Below are positions 16,099 through 23,052 of a DNA stretch of 23,052 nt, one piece after another (positions within the stretch are counted from its first letter, which is position 1; each line of letters opens with the position of its first letter). The stretch comes from Chrysochromulina tobinii (lineage: Eukaryota; Haptophyta; Prymnesiales; Chrysochromulinaceae). The stretch lies in assembly GCA_001275005.1 (NCBI GenBank), contig JWZX01001326.1, positions 1 to 23,052 of the forward strand. The letters run 5' to 3'. The notes below the pieces were generated by a model. It did not search any database, was not told the origin of the DNA, and saw only the letters and a program-made list of their open reading frames with translations. A program made the translations under genes and the position numbers.

Positions 16099-17160
16099 AT
16101 GAATGAAACCGGCCGTGGTTGGATTCTCGAGGGCGGTTTTCCGGTTGGACGAGGGCAGGCCTACAAACACGCTGGCATGGACAAGAGCTGCGGGCTTGCA
16201 GCCGGGGACCTGGAGCAGTACCATACACAGGGCTTTATCGCGTTCAAGCCCTGCTCGCTGGTCACGGGACAACTTGATGCTGCTGCGCGGTTCACATTGC
16301 ACCTCGCGGGTAAAGTCGCGCGGTCACTCAAGCCAATTATGCCCAAGCTCGGGGACGGCTACCACTTCCCTGAGCTTGGCATCACCCGCAGCTGGATTCA
16401 AGACGGTTTTATGAACGCGTGGAAGGAGAGCCAGGCGGTCCACGAGATTGCCATCAACGAGGAAGTGCGGCGTGCGATCGCACAGCTGCACGGTGGGCGG
16501 GTGGCATGGCCAATCCAGACGAAGAACTGGCTGATCGGCTCGATGACGCCCGCCCATGCCGACATCATCTTCTATGACACGCTACCGCGGCGCGGGCTCC
16601 TCGTGGGCACATGGGTCGCTCTTGAGGACATCAATGCCTCGGCGGGGCCACTCCTCATGTGGCCTGCGAGCCATAAAGCGAGCCTGTGGGATATGGAAGC
16701 AATCGGCCTCGCGCAGAATGCTTCCAAGAGCAAGACAGGCGGCGACACCGCTAACGACACCGCCGCTTATCCCTATGCGCGCTCCGGGCCCCTCCGCTCA
16801 GCGTACACCCGTTATGCGACTTCGCTGCACCGCAAGCTCCAATCGTCGAATCTTCCCCCGCCAGTGCCCATGCTCATCTGCAAAGGGACGATGCTGGTGT
16901 GGGCGGCAAACACCATCCATGGCGGCGCTAACGTGACTGATTTCACACGCACTCGCCATTCCATCACCACCCACTACTTGCTCGAGGGCTTCGAAAAGGT
17001 GTGGAACCCCCTCTCTTCCGTCGGTGCGTCCAAGCTCGTCGCAAGTGCGGCCGTGGTCATCCCTCACACGCAGACACCATTGGCGAAGCCGCTCACCGCG
17101 AGTGATGGCAAGGTCCCCGAGCGCATCCTCGCAGCCCACTGGCGCAAAAGAACTTATTAG
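16099..17160 (+). CDS. PhyH-family (phytanoyl-CoA dioxygenase-like) Fe(II)/2-oxoglutarate oxygenase
   Basis: A 353-residue non-heme iron oxygenase of the PhyH family (PF05721). Family features are the opening LEQYHTQGFIAFKPC segment, the iron triad as PAHAD (His153, Asp155) with distal His274 in NTIHGGAN, and the 2-oxoglutarate-binding Arg at 284 or 286 in TRTRHSITTHY. The substrate is unknown; family members hydroxylate lipids, sugars or secondary metabolites. It has no signal peptide, no membrane helix and no PTS1 (the end is KRTY). Upstream sequence is open from a TTG at 16081, so ATG 16099 is the first usable start. A TATATAA overlaps that ATG, which makes Met27 (16177) a fair alternative. 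It is divergent from FkbM by 150 bp and precedes the GT61-like gene, suggesting a role in decorating the same product. Confidence 0.86.
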   Translation: MNETGRGWILEGGFPVGRGQAYKHAGMDKSCGLAAGDLEQYHTQGFIAFKPCSLVTGQLDAAARFTLHLAGKVARSLKPIMPKLGDGYHFPELGITRSWIQDGFMNAWKESQAVHEIAINEEVRRAIAQLHGGRVAWPIQTKNWLIGSMTPAHADIIFYDTLPRRGLLVGTWVALEDINASAGPLLMWPASHKASLWDMEAIGLAQNASKSKTGGDTANDTAAYPYARSGPLRSAYTRYATSLHRKLQSSNLPPPVPMLICKGTMLVWAANTIHGGANVTDFTRTRHSITTHYLLEGFEKVWNPLSSVGASKLVASAAVVIPHTQTPLAKPLTASDGKVPERILAAHWRKRTY

Positions 17161-17403
17161 CCCCACCACTGCGCGAACCGAACGAGACTGATGATTTACG
17201 TTTAGAACACACGCAGCACGCGGCGACCGCAGCGCCGGCCCGACGGCCGAGTGTCGTTTACGTCTAGGACGGCGATTGATACGTCGGATGTAGCCTCATC
17301 CGGATCGTTGCCCCCCGATCGGCGATCCATCGGATTCCACCGCGCCATCATGCCTCGAATATGAAAACTGACGTGTAATTTTCTTTTTCTGCCCGCTTCG
17401 TTC
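17161..17403. other. Intergenic region upstream of the GT61-like gene
   Basis: These 243 bp contain no gene. A pyrimidine-rich tract at 17379-17403 is followed by GCCGCCAG, which would make a fair 3' splice site just inside the annotated start of the GT61-like gene. No matching in-frame upstream exon could be found in this interval. Confidence 0.5.
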
Positions 17404-19179
17404 ATGCCGTTGCCGCCAGTCACCAACGCATCGCTGAAAAGCTGCGCGGCGACACCCGTGCGCTGCCTCGACGGCCAGCCACCTGGTGCCGATTGCGACT
17501 GTGTGCGCATCAAGTGGCAGGGATGCGTGAGTGCGGGAAACTCTCTGGGCGGCAGAAACTTGACAGCTGGGTCGCTCACGTATTTCATCCGCAATGCAAC
17601 GCTGCTGCCATGTCTTTGGAACCGCACACTTGGCCGCTGCACCGGTCCGCCCATCATCATCCACAATGCCAGTCACGTGCTCAAAAACATCCAAATGGAG
17701 CGTGCGAGCACTTTGTACACCAAGAGCTGCGGCGCTCGCCCAAGATCTGACAACGTGTTCTGGCGGCAGAGGTGGGATCAGAGATCGCTGGAGCCCACGT
17801 TCAGGACGGGCGAGATGCTGCCCATGGCGGACGATGTCGACCTCGTACTCCTTGTCAACGAGTGGGGGCTGACAAGCATAGGCCACGGTGTCACTGACAA
17901 CCTATTCCCTATTGCGATGACAGCACATATCCTGCTCGGCGTGGCACTGCAAGCCATGGCTGCTTCAGCGGTCGGCGCTCGTGTGCGCACCTACGTGCTC
18001 GATAGCAACGGCTATGAGTCCGAGGCTATGCTTGCGACGGACAACGGATCGAACCGCCTCGCTGTCCCGTGGCATTTCATACATGGCATGCAGCGTACCA
18101 TTTTGGGCCATGAGCTCGAGTCCGCCGACAAGATACGGCCCGCGCGCTACCGCCGCATCGGCATCGGCTTTTGGATGGGTGCGCAGTCGGTAACTGTGCA
18201 CTTCCCCGCGCTTGGCCTCTACCAGCTGCGCCGCGAGGCCCACGCAGAATTGCTCTGGCGCGAGTTTGCGGCGACGGCGCGCGCCAACCTCGCCGTCGCG
18301 GATGCATCCACGGCAGACACATCTGCGAGCGCATCGGCGAGTGCCGGCGACATCGCTGCTGCTGCTGCTGCTGCGATGCACAGAGGCCCGCGCGCGAATC
18401 GCTACGGCGTGTGGCTGCGTCGACGTCCGGGACCTCACGACGGCGGAGCACAACGCGCTTGGACGGCGAGCCAGTACGCGGCTTTGCGCGCCGCCGCCTG
18501 CCCAGCGTCAGGCACGCCAGCAGGATCCCGGGGGTCCTTGGCAGTCCCGACGGCCACCACAAGAGCTGCAGCCGCTTCTGCGCCATCGTGCTGGCTCGTC
18601 GAGCAGGACATGAGCGGACTGACGCTGCAGCAGCAGGCGAACGCGATGCGCCACGCACGCCTCGCGGGATCCTTTGAGGGCTCTGGCTTCGTCAACATGC
18701 TCTTCATGCCGCCAGGTGGGGCCGTGCTCATCTTCGACACCGCGCAGCGCTGTTTGTGCGGCTTCGTTTGGGGCCCGCTGCAGTACCTCCATGCGCACTA
18801 CATCCACGCGCTGGCGCACACTCGTAAGCTCTCCGACGACCATGCGAAGGCCGTCGGCCATCTGCTGCACTTGGCGTGGCGCGATGGCACTGCGGCTGTT
18901 TGTAGGCACACGAGGAATGATACCAATCTCACAATCGTCACGCGTCCGCATTGTGGGCCGCCGACGGAACCCAATGTCACAGAGCCAGCCACGAGCTACG
19001 ATCGCACTGGGGGGTGTCGTGCCATCACGCAGCACGCCAGCCGCCGCGTGCCGGCACGCTCGCAGCGTCCGACTACGGGCGCCACGGCCTATCCTGAACA
19101 GCCAGCTGCAGTGAGGGCGGCGTGGGAAGCGGCGAGCAATGACGCACAGTGGGGCAACCCAGAGCCAGACCAGCCCTGA
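17404..19179 (+). CDS. GT61-like glycosyltransferase (DUF563 type)
   Basis: A 591-residue protein resembling family GT61, which includes plant xylosyl/arabinosyl- and animal O-GlcNAc transferases. The N-half is Cys-rich with many sequons (N8, N52, N64, N73, N88). Residues 158-170 (SIGHGVTDNLFPI) match the family's first His motif. Residues 395-444 match the C-terminal donor region: CWLVEQ, QANAMRHARLAGSFEGSGFVNMLFMPPGGAVLIF core. The usual HGAGLTN reads EGSGFVN (425-431), so its His is Glu425. An Ala/Ser-rich insert near 300-325 includes a 7-Ala run from a GCT repeat, and a Ser/Arg/Pro-rich tail follows 530. No signal or anchor is visible, though the sequons imply secretion; a first exon may be missing. 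Membership is fairly likely; activity is uncertain. Confidence 0.77.
   Translation: MPLPPVTNASLKSCAATPVRCLDGQPPGADCDCVRIKWQGCVSAGNSLGGRNLTAGSLTYFIRNATLLPCLWNRTLGRCTGPPIIIHNASHVLKNIQMERASTLYTKSCGARPRSDNVFWRQRWDQRSLEPTFRTGEMLPMADDVDLVLLVNEWGLTSIGHGVTDNLFPIAMTAHILLGVALQAMAASAVGARVRTYVLDSNGYESEAMLATDNGSNRLAVPWHFIHGMQRTILGHELESADKIRPARYRRIGIGFWMGAQSVTVHFPALGLYQLRREAHAELLWREFAATARANLAVADASTADTSASASASAGDIAAAAAAAMHRGPRANRYGVWLRRRPGPHDGGAQRAWTASQYAALRAAACPASGTPAGSRGSLAVPTATTRAAAASAPSCWLVEQDMSGLTLQQQANAMRHARLAGSFEGSGFVNMLFMPPGGAVLIFDTAQRCLCGFVWGPLQYLHAHYIHALAHTRKLSDDHAKAVGHLLHLAWRDGTAAVCRHTRNDTNLTIVTRPHCGPPTEPNVTEPATSYDRTGGCRAITQHASRRVPARSQRPTTGATAYPEQPAAVRAAWEAASNDAQWGNPEPDQP
18355..18375 (+). repeat. 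(GCT)6 microsatellite encoding polyalanine
   Basis: Six GCT units plus one GCG encode seven Ala residues in the insert of the GT61-like protein. The trinucleotide unit preserves frame. Confidence 0.9.
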
Positions 19180-19473
19180 ACTTTACCACGTATGTCTGTA
19201 ACAGTATAATAACAGTCGGTATAATAACAATAATAACAGTCGTTTGCTTTATTTTCAGAAGTCTGCAAAATGCCGTTGTCCGATTTGTTTGCATCGTTTG
19301 CGATGGATATGTATGAATGTGATCAGAGTGTAGCATGCAAGCATAGCAAAAGCATGCAACTTGCATGCAACTCTTCTTCACGGGAAGGGTTTGAAAGTCG
19401 TTTGCAGCAGTCGTTGATGAGCAACGTGGCAAGGCGCTCAAAAACCTGATCCTGGGTCTCTATACTTCGCAAA
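19180..19473. promoter_or_regulatory. A+T-rich upstream region of the QUA2-like gene, with three GCATGCAA boxes
   Basis: This interval between two plus-strand genes holds repeated ATAATAACAGTCG-like units (about 19199-19242) and three GCATGCAA boxes at 19333-19340, 19352-19359 and 19363-19370. It also has a short upstream open frame (19270-19449, 59 codons). That frame begins with MPLSDLFA, nearly the same as the start of the gene at 19474 (MPSSDLFA), and ends in TGA in the same frame. Confidence 0.55.
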
Positions 19474-21321
19474 ATGCCATCATCTGACCTGTTTGCCGCG
19501 CTTCATCATGCGGCGATAGTCACGCCATTTTGCTCGACACCCTTTCACACGCCGAACTGCGCAGTGTGCGAACAGTACAAGTGCAGGCAACAGTTCGAGT
19601 ATAACAGTGTAGAGCAGCCTCTGGTCTTGCTGGACTGCATCACGACACCACCGGCGACATGGAGATCTGACTTCGTGCACACCTTCGTCGTAGCTGAGGA
19701 CGACCTTCCGCCTAACATCGGCGGATTAAGCGTGGACTGGGAGCAATACATTCAAGATGGTGGTGCAACGGCGAATCAGGGCGGCTGGTGGGTGCACAAG
19801 CCTCCAGGGCGGATCGCGCTGGTGGGCAGTGGCACATGCGGCCCGTTTTGTAATATCGCGAAGAGTGTGGCGCTGTACTTGGCAGGGCACTTCGGCCCTG
19901 CGCTAGACCATCTGGCCGTCGTGGACGTGGGCGCCGGCGTCGGCTCGTTTGCCGCGTGCCTGAGCTCGATGCACGGGGTCGGTACTACCATGTCCGTGTC
20001 CCCGTTGGAACCGGGGCAGAACGAGCACGGTGGGCAGGAGGCCGGTCAGACGTTCTTGGCTGCGCAGCGCGGCGTGCCGCTACTCATCGACTACGCTTCC
20101 AGTGACCGACAGCTGCCGCTGCAATCTGCGAGTGTTCACGCGGTCTTTTCTTGCTACGGCGCAGGTGGCGCGTTCAAAAGCCACCACTGGTTCTGGTATG
20201 AGGTGAGCCGTCTCCTCAAGCCAGGCGGGTTTCTGATCCTCGAGGGCCACATCAGATCACATACCAGCAATCCCGTTCCAAAGAACCTCACTCAGTTTTG
20301 CATGGTGCCGGCGCCGGCACCGCTCACCTACGAGAATCGCTGGTTCAATGGCAAGTGGATGAGGTACCGAGGGCAGCTCAGAGCATATCGCCGCCTATCT
20401 GTGCTAGAGTGCGACCTCGACGCCACCCGCGTGTGCCGAGAGGGACCGGCTCATCCTGACAAGGTGAGAGAGTGCATAGCTCCCGCTCGTCCCAAGCGAC
20501 GCAGCCACACCGCAGCAGCTCGTGCGGCCTGGCACCAACTCCTCGAGGCCATGGAGCCATGGATGCGTCTCCCACCTTCCGAGATCCAGAGACTCAAAGA
20601 GGATGACGAAACATGGACGCTTCAACCGCCCGCAAATACATCGCGAGAGCATCTGTTGCGCGTGGCGCTCGACGTCGTCCCCGTCCCGCCAGCGAACGCC
20701 TCACGAGCTGTCACTGTACTCGCCATCAACGCCACGGACACGGCATTCGTGCAGGCCTTGCGGGAACGGGCACTGGCGTATTGGGGCATCGAGCCAGCCA
20801 GCATCCGCCCGATGTGGACGACACCTCACATGCATGCAGCGAACTCTCTTGATGGCGCGCTCGTGCACTCTCCGTGCTTGCAGTCGTTCCCTTTCCACCC
20901 ACGCGCGTTCGACATTGTGCTAATCCCGAACGCGCTTGCACAAGTGGAGCACTGTGAGCGTGAATGGACGACTCAGAGCAGTCGCATGGCATCTACGCGT
21001 CCCAAGCACGAGCCCCGCGTCAGCGGCTGGTGGCATCTGATGCTGGAACTCCTCCGTGTGCTCCGTCCTGGGCCACTCGGGCTCCTGGTGCTGACAGGCG
21101 ATGCCTCCTTTGAGCTGCATTTTCAGGAAGGGCTGCGAAGGCTGCGAGCCGCAACGGGGCGTACGCCATCCCCGTCGGGCACACGGCGGCCCCTTGCAGA
21201 GCCGGCTGTAGATAGCTCAGCTGGAGTCCTTGGTGCGCTCAACGTGAGCATCCTCGGATGCGTCACGCGAGGGCCATTCTGCGCGTGCGTGCTCCGTAGC
21301 AAAGGGAATGCGCGCCGATGA
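19474..21321 (+). CDS. Two-lobed S-adenosylmethionine methyltransferase, plant QUASIMODO2/PMT-like
   Basis: A 615-residue protein resembling plant Golgi Methyltransf_29 proteins (PF03141), implicated in methylating pectin. Lobe 1 has the GGWWVHKPPGRIALVGSGT lead-in, SAM motif I VVDVGAGVGSFAA (149-161), LPLQSASVHAVFSCYGA (214-230) and EVSRLLKPGGFLILEGH (243-259). Lobe 2 repeats the layout in worn form: VTVLAINAT (413-421), FDIVLIPNAL (479-488) and LLRVLRPGPLGLLVLTGD (526-543). It lacks a Gly-rich SAM loop, so it is probably non-catalytic, as is thought for the plant second half. There is no N-terminal anchor, whereas plant relatives are type II membrane proteins; an upstream exon may exist. 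Sequons at N271, N388, N408 and N419 suggest lumenal location. It follows the GT61-like gene on the same strand. A glycan substrate is inferred. Confidence 0.82.
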   Translation: MPSSDLFAALHHAAIVTPFCSTPFHTPNCAVCEQYKCRQQFEYNSVEQPLVLLDCITTPPATWRSDFVHTFVVAEDDLPPNIGGLSVDWEQYIQDGGATANQGGWWVHKPPGRIALVGSGTCGPFCNIAKSVALYLAGHFGPALDHLAVVDVGAGVGSFAACLSSMHGVGTTMSVSPLEPGQNEHGGQEAGQTFLAAQRGVPLLIDYASSDRQLPLQSASVHAVFSCYGAGGAFKSHHWFWYEVSRLLKPGGFLILEGHIRSHTSNPVPKNLTQFCMVPAPAPLTYENRWFNGKWMRYRGQLRAYRRLSVLECDLDATRVCREGPAHPDKVRECIAPARPKRRSHTAAARAAWHQLLEAMEPWMRLPPSEIQRLKEDDETWTLQPPANTSREHLLRVALDVVPVPPANASRAVTVLAINATDTAFVQALRERALAYWGIEPASIRPMWTTPHMHAANSLDGALVHSPCLQSFPFHPRAFDIVLIPNALAQVEHCEREWTTQSSRMASTRPKHEPRVSGWWHLMLELLRVLRPGPLGLLVLTGDASFELHFQEGLRRLRAATGRTPSPSGTRRPLAEPAVDSSAGVLGALNVSILGCVTRGPFCACVLRSKGNARR

Positions 21322-21627
21322 CCCCCGCAACCCCAACTGGAGCGGGCCACCCTACTCCCCAGCGGCCGGAGTTTGAGTTGGGCCTGTGTCGTAAATACTG
21401 CTCGCGCTGCGGCATGCATGCAAGCGTCTCTCCGTCCATCCACAGTTTGTGTTCGAAGTTTGTGTCTATGTGAGGACGAGGTCAGGTTCAATATTCTAGG
21501 AGACTCAGATGATAATTATCCATGGACGGGAGATAACAACGAAGGACGATATTATACAGATTTTCCTACAGATTTGAGATGAGGGCGTACAACCAACAAC
21601 GTGTTGATCCAGTGCACTGCAGGTCCC
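21322..21627. other. Convergent intergenic region
   Basis: This lies between the 3' ends of the QUA2-like gene (+) and the SET gene (-). It contains GCATGCATGCAA (21412-21423), a short GTTTGTGT direct repeat near 21448 and 21461, and an A+T-rich stretch (about 21485-21585) suited to 3' processing signals. No gene is seen. Confidence 0.55.
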
Positions 21628-22854
21628 TCACCTGTATCCACTGCCAGGAGTGGACGAGGCTTCACGACCGGACAACATCTCGACGAGGCGGCGCGTCGTC
21701 CAGTGGCGGCTGCCGACCGAGCGCGCGACCAATCCATGCAAGCTCGTGATTTGCTCATGAACTGCCAATGCCTCTGCGGCATCCTTTCTCCTCTGCGCGG
21801 ACTTACCTGCCTTGCCCGCCTCGTCGAGCATCATCCAGCGTTTGTCAAGGTTGAGAACGTGCTGCTCGACCACGCGCTCCCACGCCCGGCCCGAGGCCAC
21901 ACCCTGCGAGGCTGGCCCCGGGAGCACTTGCTCTGCAGACCAAGAGCTCGAGCAGTGCGCACACCACCAGCGCGCGTCCGCCTCGCTCCCACGCGGGACA
22001 GCATAATGGACCGGCACGCCCGCCGCCGAGAAGGCGACAGGCTCGGGCAGCTCGTGCTCGCCGCGCGTGCGTGGGTGGCAGCCCGGGCATGGCACGTGGC
22101 GCAGCGGGTCGGATGGGTCAGTACAGCGCGAGCATCGACATGAGAAGCACTTGCTGCTGAGGAGCGCCTGTCGGCGCGCTGGCGTGGACATGAAGCCGCT
22201 GTAGTCGCCCAGGTAGTTGGTGGTGAGGCACTCACCCAGCGCCACGTCCCGACGCGCGACAAAGGAGCCGAGCCCGCTGTGGGTTTGGGATGAGTAGCGC
22301 ACGTTGGAGTCGCACGAATGCGCCATAGTGCACCCGGCTTCGAAGAGTGCGATCCGATTGCCACGAAAGCAATACCCATTGAGCTGGAAGATGAGGCACA
22401 CGCGGGTGAGCGCCGTGTCGGACAGCCTGCTGGCGGCAACTCGCCACGGTAGCTTCGCGCATAAAGCCACTTCACGCTGTGCATCGGCATACACCTCGTC
22501 GTATGCCAAAGTCCCACTCTCGCCAGCAAACATGGACAGCACGACGACTTGCGTGGTACGAGGCGCGCTGCAGAATTCGCGCAGGCACGATGTTGCCCAT
22601 CCTGGATCGTTGTTGCCATGATCGGCCGACTCGCCTGAAATTAGTGGCAGCTCATCCAGAACGATCTCACCTTCTCGGATCGTACGCGTGGCAATCAGAT
22701 GATATCCCAGTGCATTGCTATACCGCCGTTCCCAGGTGCCGATGCCGCGGGACGAGGATCCAAAGAAAGTCCACTCGGTTTGGCCGTCCTGCTTGCCGCA
22801 CGTGCATATGGCCGCGGCGCTGTCCCTAAAGCCGATCGCACCGACGTCTAACAT
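21628..22854 (-). CDS. SMYD-like SET-domain protein (putative lysine methyltransferase)
   Basis: A 408-residue protein with a SET domain at about 46-245. Features are GYHLIATRTIREGEIVLDELPLI (50-72, pre-sheet and I-x-x-G-E strand), FEAGCTMAHSCDSNVRY (171-187, the NHSCxPN-type SAM and pseudoknot motif), ALGECLTTNYLGDYS (205-219, with the catalytic-region Tyr) and post-SET Cys236, 239, 241 and 244 in CFSCRCSRC. This arrangement is typical of SMYD and related protein-lysine methyltransferases. A second zinc site is likely: CPGC (256-259) with CAHC (298-301). The expected MYND finger is absent, though CTCG near 17-20 is a short remnant-like Cys pair. The C-terminus is helical and short. The stop overlaps a CAG|GTGAGG sequence that would be an excellent 5' splice site, so a further exon is possible. 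A hairpin sits just upstream of the start. Confidence 0.86.
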   Translation of the reverse strand: MLDVGAIGFRDSAAAICTCGKQDGQTEWTFFGSSSRGIGTWERRYSNALGYHLIATRTIREGEIVLDELPLISGESADHGNNDPGWATSCLREFCSAPRTTQVVVLSMFAGESGTLAYDEVYADAQREVALCAKLPWRVAASRLSDTALTRVCLIFQLNGYCFRGNRIALFEAGCTMAHSCDSNVRYSSQTHSGLGSFVARRDVALGECLTTNYLGDYSGFMSTPARRQALLSSKCFSCRCSRCTDPSDPLRHVPCPGCHPRTRGEHELPEPVAFSAAGVPVHYAVPRGSEADARWWCAHCSSSWSAEQVLPGPASQGVASGRAWERVVEQHVLNLDKRWMMLDEAGKAGKSAQRRKDAAEALAVHEQITSLHGLVARSVGSRHWTTRRLVEMLSGREASSTPGSGYR

Positions 22855-22861
22855 GACGTTG

Positions 22862-22880
22862 ACGCTCCGGTATGGAGCGT
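22862..22880. promoter_or_regulatory. Hairpin in the 5' leader of the SET gene
   Basis: ACGCTCC (22862-22868) and GGAGCGT (22874-22880) form a perfect 7-bp stem with a 5-nt loop. It begins eight bases before the start codon of the minus-strand SET gene. In mRNA it could hinder initiation; as DNA it could be a binding site. Confidence 0.4.
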
Positions 22881-23023
22881 TGTCTTGAACACTTTTTTAC
22901 ATGAAGGGGGCCGAGCCTTCCTGTACAGTACCGTATGTCACCTTTACCTTCGAATTTCCTCCCGGAGCGCTGCATGCATTTCTCGTCCTTACATCCATAC
23001 AGTCGATCGCATTCGTTCTGAGA
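22881..23023. other. Upstream region of the SET gene
   Basis: This holds the presumed promoter of the minus-strand SET gene. Visible elements are a TTTTTTAC run, the palindrome CTGTACAG (22921-22928) and GCATGC (22972-22977). No gene is seen. Confidence 0.5.
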
Positions 23024-23051
23024 GGGGGGGGGGGGGGGGGGGGGGGGGGGG
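23024..23051. repeat. Poly-G tract, 28 bases
   Basis: A run of 28 G ends the window, followed by one C. Long poly-G is rare in genomes and often marks an assembly edge or a sequencing artefact, although a genuine mononucleotide repeat is possible. Confidence 0.9.
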
Positions 23052-23052
23052 C

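Noticed and set aside
21831-22619. 262-codon minus-strand frame overlapping the SET gene
   Set aside because: A shifted frame of the same strand; the SET, AHSCDSN and post-SET Cys motifs are all in the other frame.
1-23052. Giant-virus origin of the window
   Set aside because: Long intergenic regions, a spliceosomal intron, microsatellites and Ala-rich disordered proteins fit a nuclear algal genome better, and no viral hallmark gene (capsid, DNA polymerase, packaging ATPase) is present.
1-23052. CRISPR arrays, rRNA genes or insertion sequences
   Set aside because: No regularly spaced repeats, rRNA motifs or transposase genes were seen on either strand.

Overview
The window looks like nuclear DNA of a unicellular alga, most likely a haptophyte or similar secondary-plastid lineage. 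The reasons are long G+C-rich genes with few introns, Ala/Pro/Lys-rich disordered proteins, one well-supported 52-bp GT-AG intron, gene families of eukaryotic surface-glycan metabolism (GT25, GT61, GT77, FkbM and a QUASIMODO2-like methyltransferase), and no bacterial operon signals. The lineage is an inference; no rRNA, tRNA or organelle marker is present to confirm it.

Layout. 1-620: 3' flank with a 49-bp tandem duplication. 621-2009 (-): capsular-polysaccharide-synthesis-like glycosyltransferase, divergent from 2178-3206 (+), a one-pass membrane protein with two Cys-rich repeats. 3207-3972: convergent intergenic region with an orphan TATA element and an inverted repeat. 3973-5562 (-): long charged coiled-coil protein, divergent from 5700-10472 (+), a ~1,590-residue protein that begins with a degenerate short-chain dehydrogenase (SDR) fold. 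Its frame is broken at a C8 run and restored at a G10 run. 10706-12163 (+): GT25-like transferase with a PAN/Apple-like tail. 12561-13802 (+): GT77-type nucleotide-diphospho-sugar transferase. 13803-14798: mostly non-coding, with a 42-bp direct repeat. 14799-15948 (-): membrane-anchored FkbM methyltransferase in two exons, divergent from 16099-17160 (+), a PhyH-family dioxygenase. 17404-19179 (+): GT61-like transferase. 19474-21321 (+): two-lobed QUA2-like methyltransferase. 21628-22854 (-): SMYD-like SET protein. The window ends in a 28-base poly-G run.

How the genes may work together. Four glycosyltransferases of four different families, two methyltransferases of types that act on glycans, and a 2-oxoglutarate dioxygenase lie within about 20 kb. 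Most have a membrane segment, a secretory signal or N-glycosylation sequons. Together they would suit a Golgi pathway that builds and methylates a secreted polysaccharide or glycoprotein glycan, such as a scale, coccolith or cell-coat polymer. Co-function is an inference from proximity and family.

Shared signals. Three divergent gene pairs have start-to-start gaps of only 137-168 bp. The octamer GCATGCAA recurs upstream of several of the plus-strand glycan genes, and in three genes the start codon itself lies inside GCATGC.
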